Positions 1 to 9,700 of a stretch of DNA of 64,000 bases are shown here, piece by piece. Each line of letters opens with the position of its first letter. The first letter of the stretch is position 1. The notes beneath the pieces were generated by a model. It was not told the origin of the DNA and searched no databases. It worked only from the letters and a program-made list of their open reading frames with translations. Made by a program: the position numbers and the translations under genes. The stretch comes from Komagataella phaffii GS115 (taxonomy: Eukaryota; Ascomycota; Pichiomycetes; Pichiales; Pichiaceae). The stretch is from NCBI RefSeq assembly GCF_000027005.1, contig NC_012966.1:372001-436000 (forward strand). Reading direction: 5' to 3'.

Positions 1-465
1 GAGACGAACTGAAATGAGCTGAGGCTGAGGCTGTTAAGACGCTGGTGCATAATAATACTTTAGAATTATATATTCATCTTCTACCCAGCAGATGATTCCA
101 GTCCATGGTCGAATATAGGCTGGTAATTAAATATTATTAAAACCAATTTTGTCAAGATCAAGGTTAATCAATAGAGAGTGGAAACTGAGAGATCCAAAAT
201 GAAATACATGTAGTTTATCTGGCATTGAAATTTGACAAATTAAATACTAGACAGCAAAGACAACTAACTACAAGCAAATCCTAACAGAACCACATCGTAT
301 AACTGCAAATGCATTGAGTCAACGTGCATAGAACGGAGAGACAATCGGGGAAAGATATTCTCCACAAGATGCCATCTAGGAGATACATGTAATTCCATTA
401 CTTACAGAAACCTGAAATCAATAACCCATACAAACAACTTAAAACTAAACAGTAACAATGACACC
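1..465. other. Intergenic, no gene seen
   Basis: AT-rich sequence downstream of the hydrophilin gene that ends at 466. I see no convincing open frame, tRNA or repeat. It presumably holds the 3' end of that gene's transcript and flanking sequence of a gene outside the window. Confidence 0.6.
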
Positions 466-2317
466 TTAGTGCTTGATCTTATCGATCAACTTCTTGATCC
501 CTGACTTATCATGTTCCTGATGTTGCTGGTTGTCGGGGTCCAGTGTCGAATTTTTGACATGTTCAGGTGCATCCTTGGGAATGTGTTTACCACCAGTATT
601 TCTGTTGCCCTGAAAATCACCCATAGCATATCTTCCTTCTAGATCATGAGTTGGCTGATCATTTTGGTAACCGGAGGCGGAGTAAATAATTTCTTCCTCA
701 ACAACTTTAGATTTTTGGTCTCCGCCAACTCTGCTATTGTCAACCGAATGGCCCGCTGGAATTGTTTGATTACCGCCAGTGCTGACTCCAGCTGGACTAG
801 TTTTTTCGTCGTTGCCCTTTGGATAAACAACAGTTGGATCAGAGTCCAGTTTTGTCTGATGTAGGCGAGAAGTATCTTGAGTGTTGCGATTGTCATGTGA
901 ATCGTTGATATTCACATCCGCTACTCCTCTGGTGGCAGATTCAACACCCTTGTTACTTCCATGAGTGTTGTGCAAACGTTTCTGCTCCTCAAATGTGGTT
1001 CCTTTTTGTGGAGATTGAGGGGGGCTATTCTTTTCCTTTCTCAAAAACTTGCCTAATCCTTTGAAGGACCCCGAACCGGCAGAGCTCCTACGTTGTTCGT
1101 TGGATTGATCATGGCCTTGGGTCTGAGGTTGACTCTGGGTGTGAGATGCCTGTCCTCCAACAAATGCCTCGTTGTGAGTATGTTTGACTGAAGACGAGGA
1201 AGAATCTTGTCCATTGTGGTGGCCATAAGGCTCAGCATCTCTGGTGGAAGCGGAAGCATCTTTTTCCTTGTTATCGGAGTGTTTGAAGGTGTTTGACAAT
1301 CTTCGACCAATACCAAACAACCCTCCACTTTTGGACTCTTTCTCATCATGGTGATGATCTTTTTTTAAGTCGTGGCTTTTGTTATCATGGCGATCCTGTT
1401 TCGACTCAGCACTGATGCCCTGATGATGATGATCCTTCCTCAGCTCAGAGCTAGTGGTGTCGTTACGCCCCTGGTCCTTTCTAGAGGAAGCGGCAGCTGC
1501 TGCTGCAGCTGCTGCACCACTAGTAGCACCCACACCAACTAATCCCTCTCTGTTTTGCGAAGGTTGATCAGAAGATTTGCTGCGTCCTGAAANGTTTTTC
1601 TTTGGTGCCTTGCCTTCCCTGCTCCGACGAAGCGTGCCCCAGCTTTTGTGATTTGTCGGTTCCAGAGTATCTTTGGTCAGCTGTGCCTGGAATATGGACG
1701 CCAGTTCCTACACCACTTTCAGCAGCTGATCTCTTATCTTGGTAGTCAGAGTTGGGGTTGTTACCACTACTCGGTTGAGAACCCTTAGTGCCAGGTACGT
1801 GTACGTTGGCATCAATATTGGACTCCGGTAGAGAAGTTCCGCCTCTTGGTTTGTCGTCAATAACACCTCTCTCAGAAATAAAAGACTTGGTGCTAGTATC
1901 ACCAGTTTTCCACGATCCTGGGGTCTCGGCTTGCGAGCCTCTGCCAGTTCCAAGTTGTGAGCCCTCACTGTTTCCTGATTGACCGGTAATTGCAGATATA
2001 GCTTGGTTCAAGAACCCTCCCCCCGATTTTTCGGAGGTATCATTATCATCACGGACATTGGAATTGGTGGTTATCTGAGTTTTGTCAATCGAAACGTTTC
2101 TTCCAGCTCCTCCTCTAACATGGCTATACTCGGTCTGGTTTTGTTGAACGGTACCACCTGGGTTAGAGATACGGGTGGTTCCTGAATAAAATTCGGAGTT
2201 GATATCTCTTGGCACGTCAGGATTGTTCTGCTGATTACCAGTGTTGGTATTCCCAGTGTGGCCTGTGTTTGGGTTAAGATTTCCCTGTGCTTTGTTGTCG
2301 TGAAATATGTCAGTCAT
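466..2317 (-). CDS. Dehydrin-like hydrophilin, frame broken by an N at 1593
   Basis: One gene read in two frames. The N-terminal part runs from the ATG at 2317 and stops at 1568; the C-terminal part is open from the N region to the stop at 466. Dropping the ambiguous base at 1593 makes the span 1851 nt, an even 616 codons plus stop, and the joined residues stay hydrophilic (GTKEK then SGRSKSSDQ), so I treat it as one protein. It is rich in Gly, Ser, Asn, Asp and His, with no transmembrane segment. Near the middle are an alanine run and two KDHHH motifs; further on come a serine run and three basic amphipathic stretches (GIGRRLSNTFK, FKGLGKFLRKEK and C-terminal GIKKLIDKIKH). The last resembles a plant dehydrin K-segment (KKGIMDKIKEKLPG). 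I infer a desiccation or stress protectant; no specific homologue is recognised. Confidence 0.7.
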
Positions 2318-2365
2318 GTTTCAGTTGGACGATTTGCTAAAGATGGAAGGAAAGCAAACTTATCC

Positions 2366-2373
2366 TTTATATA
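2366..2373 (-). promoter_or_regulatory. TATA box of the hydrophilin gene
   Basis: TATATAAA on the minus strand, about 50 bp upstream of the ATG at 2317. A strong TATA box suits an inducible stress gene. Confidence 0.6.
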
Positions 2374-2629
2374 GCTCGATCCTGAAAACTCAAAATACAC
2401 TGTCTTGCTATTTCCATTTATAGAGTTGCTTTCAGTTGCTTTTTACTCACTCCCTAGTTACGAAAATCTGGGGTAACGTGAAATCGAGAAATATACACAA
2501 CCACGAGGACAATGTTGTACAACTATGTTATGTGTTAGAGTGGAATCTGGGAATCTTTCCAGTTTCAGAATTATATTCTCCTACTTAGTCCAGTGATACA
2601 ACTGCATTGCTTAATATTTAGTAAATCGC

Positions 2630-2700
2630 CCCCTATTATTAAATGTTTCAAAAAAAAAACGCAAAAACAAAACGTAAATAGCAACCAAGTAGCAGAGGGG
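2630..2700. promoter_or_regulatory. Two candidate stress-response elements (STRE)
   Basis: CCCCT at 2630-2634 and AGGGG at 2696-2700 match the 5-bp STRE core bound by Msn2/Msn4-type zinc fingers. They lie about 310 and 380 bp upstream of the hydrophilin ATG. The core is short and could occur by chance; the second copy is also close to the stop of the RIM8 gene. Confidence 0.3.
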
Positions 2701-2726
2701 CCCTTCCTTGGATGAAAAATCCCAAG

Positions 2727-4580
2727 CTAGAGTTCTGGACTTGCAGGGAGCTCGGGTACCCTTAACGATTCTGAATCATTGAGTTCTGGCTCAATAAAGG
2801 GCTCTGACGGTAAGAGAGCATTCTCCTGTATTTGAAGTATTTGCTTTTCTGTTAATCCTGATTGACCTGGAACGGATGGATACTGTTCGTCTGCCAATGA
2901 TGAATAAATTGGACTGTCCTCTATTGGTTCTGGGTATGAGTATGGATACTCTTCAAGAGGTGGAGGCTGAGTATAATGGTGTCTAGAATCGGTAACCTCG
3001 TATTGCCTGTTTGGTCTTATTGCTGTTGTTGATTCGAAAGCAACTCCTTCTTGAATGTCTCCAGGACTATTTTGCATTGACGAAGCTTGAGATCGGGCTC
3101 TTGAGGCACGTTCGACTCTTCTATATGTACCAATTACCACTTCGCTATTCAAGGTGATGACATCCCGGAGCCTTTTCAACTTGTCAACGTTGAATATGTT
3201 GGAATTATTAGTATTTGACGAATAATTGGTAGATGATTGTTTCACAGAGTACACCTTCACTGGTGAATCTTCATTATTGTCGGACGTTGGCGTCGGAATA
3301 GACGAAGTTCCTAATAAGGAATTATCCGACATATCTGGACCTTCATTCTCGTCTATGCTTTCATTATTCAGAGAGTGTGAATAGGACACTATATCATTGA
3401 TATTCTCATCATCAATAAGATGTTTGGTATCGGTAGGTGAAAACTTAGTCTTTCCCAAAAAGACTTTCAAAGAATTGGTTGTTGATAGGTTCACCACACA
3501 TTCTACGGAGTATTGGAAACTGACTAATGGACAGCCAATGATACTTGGAAAGACATCAGCAGGAATTTTTAGAGACGTGCTAACTTCACCGGTATGCAAA
3601 TTAGGATCTGTAACTAAAGGGAGAATTGCTTGAGATAAGTCCTTTCTAAACGTTTGGACTGCGCCTTCAGGCCCAAAATCAAACTTGCAGACTCGTATCA
3701 AAGTGACAATGATCCCATTTGAGTTTTGAATATATTTTGTATGTTGTAATTTTATTTTCACTGGAATAGACTCCCCTGGGAGGTATCCCAAGTGCGGGTA
3801 TTCCACGGACAACTTGATACTCTTGGATGAGGTCTTTTTTGGTAAATCGTCCACGGTTTGGGAAAAATCCGGCGTTAAATTCGATTCATCTGCTGCATTC
3901 ATTCCTTGACTGTTGTTTGATTGATCTGAAACTACCGAGGAGGCCGAAGACTTGATTCTGTGTAGTCGTCTCGTAGGGGATTTTACCACCAAAGTCTTAG
4001 GCTTTAACGCGGGTAATCTTGCTACGTTAATTGGTTTTACTATGTTGATGAATTTCTCACACACTAGGATGTTTGAATTGTTGATATTGGAAGCCAATGA
4101 GAGAAGACTAAACGTGGACTTGTCTCCTACGGCACATTTGAGGCCGTATCGAATGGAACCTTTCTCAAAACTGATGCTCGTAAAAACATTTCTTTTGGGT
4201 AGTTTAACAATAAATGGAAACCGGTGTTCACCTTTCGAAAGTCCGTTTGACAACCCACTATTTGTGTTACTCTGTTGGTCTCCATACAAACTGATGGTGT
4301 GATCAAATAGTGTTATGTTCTTGGATATTCCACGAAGCGTCGAAGCACGCGTTGGGTTTTTTATCTTTACGGTGCCACTAAGAGACAAAGTGACAACCAG
4401 GTTAACCAAATCACGATCCAATACTAAGGCTATGCTGCCCTTAACTTCATCACCGGGATGGTATGATCTATGTGGCTCGTCCAAAGTGATGTAAAACTCT
4501 CGTATACTACGAAAATCCAACTTCAGACTTTTCAGAAGTCTGTTCTTGTTGGGTAGTAGGCTATTAGCTGCTCTTCTCAT
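2727..4580 (-). CDS. RIM8: Arrestin-related pH-signalling protein Rim8/PalF
   Basis: 617 aa. The N-terminal arrestin fold starts at about residue 25 with FYITLDEPHRSYHPGDEVKG, which closely follows the PalF/Rim8 pattern (DPHRKYSPGD in Aspergillus PalF). The FTSISFEKGSIRYGL strand is also typical. A second arrestin domain begins near residue 255 (YPHLGYLPGESIPVKI). The C-terminal 200 residues are disordered, Ser/Pro/Glu-rich and contain Tyr/Pro clusters (PPPLEEYPYSYPEP). In the family, Rim8 links the Rim21 plasma-membrane sensor to ESCRT-I (Vps23) and leads to proteolytic activation of Rim101 at alkaline pH. ATG at 4580. The alternative is another ART-type ubiquitin-ligase adaptor, but the DEPHR start argues for Rim8. 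Confidence 0.8.
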   Translation of the reverse strand: MRRAANSLLPNKNRLLKSLKLDFRSIREFYITLDEPHRSYHPGDEVKGSIALVLDRDLVNLVVTLSLSGTVKIKNPTRASTLRGISKNITLFDHTISLYGDQQSNTNSGLSNGLSKGEHRFPFIVKLPKRNVFTSISFEKGSIRYGLKCAVGDKSTFSLLSLASNINNSNILVCEKFINIVKPINVARLPALKPKTLVVKSPTRRLHRIKSSASSVVSDQSNNSQGMNAADESNLTPDFSQTVDDLPKKTSSKSIKLSVEYPHLGYLPGESIPVKIKLQHTKYIQNSNGIIVTLIRVCKFDFGPEGAVQTFRKDLSQAILPLVTDPNLHTGEVSTSLKIPADVFPSIIGCPLVSFQYSVECVVNLSTTNSLKVFLGKTKFSPTDTKHLIDDENINDIVSYSHSLNNESIDENEGPDMSDNSLLGTSSIPTPTSDNNEDSPVKVYSVKQSSTNYSSNTNNSNIFNVDKLKRLRDVITLNSEVVIGTYRRVERASRARSQASSMQNSPGDIQEGVAFESTTAIRPNRQYEVTDSRHHYTQPPPLEEYPYSYPEPIEDSPIYSSLADEQYPSVPGQSGLTEKQILQIQENALLPSEPFIEPELNDSESLRVPELPASPEL

Positions 4581-5453
4581 CTGGGGTTGTGTTCATACGG
4601 TGGTTCACTGGAAAAGGAATGATATCCGGAACACTCCGTACGATGCTTAGCAATGGACCAAAAATAAACGACCAGTGTTTTCAAAAAAAAAAAGGAAAAG
4701 ACAGGTAATTTGAAAGGACTGCCTGAATCTCTAAAGATGATAGCACAGAAAATGGGAATCTGGATGACAATGCAATAAGAATATCACTAGGATACTTTCA
4801 CAGTGTTTTATGGTGCTGTATCTTTTCTTTTGGATCGAAGATTAGAGTATGAGGAGGTGTGCTAGCGCACTTTTCGCTAAACTCACCGGGAGCTTTTAAC
4901 GGCTAGAGCAAATATAGCGTACCCCCGTACTGCAAGATTTTGGAACGAATAGAAAAATCTCTGGGCCGATATTTGGCTGTAACTGATTGAGACCTATCAG
5001 CTGTTGGAGTTTAGGCCTTTCAAGACATGTGGCAATTCTAAAAAACAAGGTTGTTACAATGTTTCCACCATTGCGAATGTGGGGTGACAATAGTTTACTA
5101 GGTTGGGAGAAGTTTTTGGCTCTTCAAGTCCTCAACATCATTTTACGAGCAACTGGGCTGGAAACCGTTTGATTTCTTTTGGTTCCAGATGTCTAATTAT
5201 GGCAGGTTGCTACCAGAGTCCAATGTATTATCTCCCGACCCCGAAATCTGGATCCATAGAACAATGTGAGTGATAAAATCGAGTACCAAAAAAAGCTTGT
5301 TTTCATGCCTAATTGGGAGATCATTTTTAAGGTAAGCGCCACCTTAGAACATTCCTACAAATGCAAAGAAATTTTGAAATTCGGTTTTATCTGTTCACGA
5401 TATAGGTTATTAATGTACACTATTAAAACTAAACGAAGATTATCTACGATAAA
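4581..5453. other. Intergenic, RIM8 promoter side and NSR1 3' side
   Basis: About 870 bp between two minus-strand genes. Only short frames occur (the longest about 60 codons, some opening with GTG), none with recognisable protein character. An A-run at 4683-4694 lies about 100 bp upstream of the RIM8 ATG. No tRNA or repeat seen. Confidence 0.5.
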
Positions 5454-6542
5454 TTAGTTGAAGGTCTTCTTTTGACCTTGGAAACCACTGTTAACAGGAG
5501 CACTGTTGGCACCAGATCCAAAAGAACGGTCACCAGAGAATCCACCACGTCCTCCGCGGAATCCTCCACGACCACCACGTCCACCTCTTCCACCACGTCC
5601 ACCGGAGGCGGAAGGGTCTCTTGGGGTAGAGTAGTCCAATCTGATTGGTCTGTTGTCAACGTACTCACCGTTCAAGGCCTCCAAAGCACCCGTAGCCTCG
5701 TCAACTGAAGAGAATTGGACGTATCCGAAACCCTTTGGTTGCTCAGTCTCTGGGTGAGTTGGAATTCTAACACTAGTGACGTTTCCATGCTTACTGAAAA
5801 GCTCGAACAGAGTGTCTCTGTCGGCTTGGAATGAAAGGTTACCCAAAAACAATGTGTCTGAAGGTGGAGATCTCTTGTCTCCGTATTGGCTGGCTCTATC
5901 GTTGTTTCTGGCGGCTGGGGCGGCTGGCTTTGAGTTGGACATGTCCACATTAATAGGTCTTCCATCGATCTCCTTACCCTGCATCTCTTCTAAGGCTTTC
6001 TCGGCGCTGGCTTTGTTGTCAAAGTCTACGTAACCATATCCACGCGATCTTCCCGTAGCTCTCTCCATCATAACTCTGGCTCCCACAACTCCTCCAATGT
6101 GCTCGAACTCCTTCTTCAACCATTCGTCATCAATAGACCATGACAGTCTTCCGACGAACAGCGTAGTGATCTCTTCGGTCTTGGCTTTCTTAGCTGGCTC
6201 TTCTTCGGACTCCTCGGCAGAACGTTTAGCGGACTTCTCATCTTCCTTCTCAGACTCAGACTCGGACTCGGACTCGGACTCAGATCCAGACTCGGCGGCT
6301 TCCTCTTTCTTATCGGACTCGGCTTCAGACTCAGACTCGGACTCGGACTCGGACTCGGACGAATTGGCTTCCTTCTTAGACTCTTTCACACTTTCCTCTT
6401 CAGATTCTGATTCAGAACCAGAAGACTCTGATGAGGAACCAGAAGAAGATTCAGAAGAGGATGACTCCTGCTTCTTGGACTTCTTCTCTCCCTTCGATGC
6501 CTTAGCGGCGGACTTGGACGAAACTTTGCTAGATTTGGCCAT
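5454..6542 (-). CDS. NSR1: Nucleolin-like RNA-binding protein Nsr1
   Basis: 362 aa with the full nucleolin plan. A Lys-rich start is followed by long Ser/Glu/Asp acidic tracts (about residues 25-120), then two RRMs and a C-terminal Gly-Arg-rich tail (RGGRGGRGG repeats). RRM1 (about 126-200) has RNP2 LFVGRL and RNP1 RGYGYVDF; RRM2 (about 228-305) has LFLGNL and KGFGYVQF. In yeast, Nsr1 acts in the nucleolus in pre-rRNA processing and 40S assembly. The acidic tract is encoded by hexameric GACTCG-type repeats on the plus strand (about 6250-6360). ATG at 6542. Identification is secure from length and domain order. Confidence 0.93.
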   Translation of the reverse strand: MAKSSKVSSKSAAKASKGEKKSKKQESSSSESSSGSSSESSGSESESEEESVKESKKEANSSESESESESESEAESDKKEEAAESGSESESESESESEKEDEKSAKRSAEESEEEPAKKAKTEEITTLFVGRLSWSIDDEWLKKEFEHIGGVVGARVMMERATGRSRGYGYVDFDNKASAEKALEEMQGKEIDGRPINVDMSNSKPAAPAARNNDRASQYGDKRSPPSDTLFLGNLSFQADRDTLFELFSKHGNVTSVRIPTHPETEQPKGFGYVQFSSVDEATGALEALNGEYVDNRPIRLDYSTPRDPSASGGRGGRGGRGGRGGFRGGRGGFSGDRSFGSGANSAPVNSGFQGQKKTFN

Positions 6543-6602
6543 TATATATCAATTGGTAAAATAAATCTAATAGAACAGAAAGAGAAAGGAGCCTTATACT
6601 AC

Positions 6603-6628
6603 TTTTTATAGCTCCTTGAAAAAATTTT
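6603..6628 (-). promoter_or_regulatory. NSR1 promoter: TATA box and RRPE-like element
   Basis: On the minus strand, TATAAAAA (6603-6610) lies about 60 bp upstream of the ATG. Just upstream is AAAAATTTT (6620-6628), the core of the ribosomal RNA processing element found in many ribosome-biogenesis promoters. The pairing fits NSR1's role, but the motif is AT-rich and simple. Confidence 0.4.
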
Positions 6629-6775
6629 ATTTTTTCCCTTGCGAAAAAGAAACTTTGTACCGGGTAACGCCAAGATAAAGTGGGACCTGCTTATCAAGCA
6701 TTTGTCAGGGACTTAGGGTCAAATTATGATAGAAGCTGAATGTCCATTAAAATATTATGCCGTTTTTTATACAAT

Positions 6776-9700
6776 TCATGATCTATTGTCGAAGTCATGT
6801 TCCATGATGTTGGCTTTTTCACACATGGCTCGAAAGATTCCACTGGATTTGTGGTACAATCGCCATGGAGTATCGAATTCTGCGACTTGACCAGCCTCAA
6901 GCACGAGAATTCTATCATAGTTCACAATTGTCTTCAGCCTATGAGCAATGCAGAGGATACTGCATTTGTTAAACTCTCTCACAATCGCAGATTGAATTTT
7001 CGCATCTGTTTTGTAATCAACAGAGGAGGTCGCTTCATCTAGAATTAAGATCTTCGAGTCTCTCACGATGGCTCTGGCTAATGCTATAAGTTGTCTCTCA
7101 CCAAGAGAAAAGTTGCTCCCTTCATCTTCTACTACTTGATCCAGATGAAACTTGTGAAGCTCCTCTTGGCCCTTTTTCTTTTGAAGTTTAACCTGTTCCA
7201 ATTCAGACGATGACTCGACAATTCCACTCTTGAGCAGAGCTGCCCATAGAACATCATCTTCTTTCTCACCAAACGGATCTAAGTTCTTTCTAATAGTACC
7301 TTTGAACAGTACAGGATCCTGTGGAATTATTGATAAGTTGCTTCTCAAATCATACAAGTTAAGCGTCGAGATGTCTACGTCATCTATGACAATTTGTCCT
7401 CCAGCCAGCTCGTTGATTCTGTAAAGAGCTGTCATGATTGAAGATTTTCCTGCACCTGTTCTACCACAGATACCAACTCTAAAACGACTCGGAATATGAA
7501 TGTTGATGTTTTTCAGGACCAGAGGGAGTCCTGGTCTGTACCGAAGGGATACATCCTTAAAGTCAATGACACCATTCTCAGGCCATGTGCTAGGGGGACT
7601 TGGTCGTGATGGAGAGTCATACGATGCCTCTTGAGGAAGGTTATACGAATACTCATATAGCCTTTCCACAGAATTCATATTATTTTCTAATTGAGTAATT
7701 GATCGAATCAAAAGGGACATTTGACCAACGATTTGGAAAAGATAGGTCACCAGAAGACCAACGGAAGATGGCCCGATATCAAACTGCCTTGTCACACAGA
7801 GCATGGTAATCAAAAATGCAAACCCAGCTCCTATAGTGTCCAAAATGACGGCCAGCCATCTTTGCGCAACATTAGTAATGAAACTAGCCTCATTCATATT
7901 ATTCAGTAAAAGGTCGTTCTTTGATATAAAGCTATCTTCTCTTTGGTAAGATTTGATAGTATGCATTCCATTCAGAACTTCATTAACATGACTGAAGACA
8001 AATGATCTCTGAATAGATTCAATTCTCTTGACTTCCCTAGCGGTTGCCTGGTAAAAAGAACAAATAAGTAAGAATAATAGGAACAAGAAAGGAAGAGCTA
8101 TCGCAAACCACGGTAAGTATGCAATACACATGATCAACACACCTATGACGTTTGCAGACGGGTATACCACCATTCTAAACTGTTCACCGATTTCATTATC
8201 CAGTGTGTCCGTATCCTTTGTAAACCTATTGATTATCTGGCCAATAGGAGTAGTATCCAAGTAGGACATTGGAACATGTAAAAATCTCTTCATTGCTGCA
8301 ATATTCAATTTCGTAGATGCTTTATTGGTCAAGTATGCAATCAAAGTATACTCAGTGGTCACAGTTATCATGGACAGAAATGTGAACATAATGTAGATAC
8401 CAATATAGATTCCCTCACTTAGATGTGAAAACCTATTAGAAGTCCAAAATGACAGCCAGACATTGGTAAATAATTGGCAGAATGTTGTCACAGCCACAAC
8501 TAGAATAAACATGGGTGAAAACAGTTTTCCAAACACTCCAGAACCCATTGAAATATACGTCTTGTAAACGTCAATTGGGATTCCATTTATGGCACGCTGC
8601 TCTTTCTTCATTAGTTTCCCATCATTGATGTCGTGAAATCTTGGTAATTTTTCTTCAATGGTCAGAGTTGTCGATTTGATCAGTTTCAGTTCTTTCTCCT
8701 CGTCCTTGGACTCGGATGACTCTGAGTTAAAAACCATCAAATTGGTGAAATTTTGATTTCTAGCGGAGAGTTCTTCAAACGTTCCTACGTCGATCGTTCC
8801 GTCTCCATTGAGGAAACATATCCGGTCTGCAGTGCTGATTAAAGACAGCTGATGCGTTGCTAATATTCTAGTTTTATCGTGCAGTAATCCCATAATACAA
8901 TTGTCCATTATATGCTTACCAACTCGAGCATCTACTGCACTCAAAACATCATCCATTAACAGAATATCCCTATCATTGTAGACAGCTCTTGCAAGATTAA
9001 TTCTGGCCTTTTGACCCCCGCTGAGAGTGATCCCTCTCTCTCCAACCTCAGTTATATCTCCATGATCTAGCATATCCAGATCTTGAGTCAATGCACAGCA
9101 TTTAATGACTTCCCAGTACTTGGTCTCGTCGAATGGCTGTCCAAAAACAATATTCTCTCTTATAGTAGTATTTTGGATCCATGGTTCGCCACAGAGCAAT
9201 AATGACCCCTGGTGGCTAACTGAGCCAGACTCTCTCTTCATCTGGCCGCTTAATGCTGCTAACAGCGAAGATTTACCGGTTCCAATAAGACCCGTTATCA
9301 CTAGAAACTCTCCTTTTTTCACTTCCAAGTTGATATTCTTCAATCTTGAGAAAGCTTTATTATTCTCTGTCGTCTTGTGATCAATGGCAACTGTGTCATC
9401 TTCGTTCTCAAAAGTTTCCCAATAGAAGGTTCCGTTCTTTGCTTGAAGAGCCACATCCGTCTTCAAAGTTTCTTGTTCGTCGTATAGATGAGCCTCAGGG
9501 GCTTGCAAAAAATTACAAACTCGCTTTAAACCTAGCAGAGCGTCTGCAGATAGGAACAAACACATTGGTAACAAGAACACAATCATCGACAATACGTTGA
9601 ACAAACTCAAAGAAGAAAAGATCTCTGCAGGGGTACGATCTCTAGAGACCGCGTGTGCAACCACAAATGCCAACATAGAACTCAAAGCTGGGGTACTTAC

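Noticed and set aside
4896..5457. Small frames between RIM8 and NSR1
   Set aside because: Short, some with GTG starts, and no protein features.
6097..6564. 155-codon frame opposite NSR1, Ser/Asp-rich
   Set aside because: Exact reflection of the acidic repeat on the other strand.
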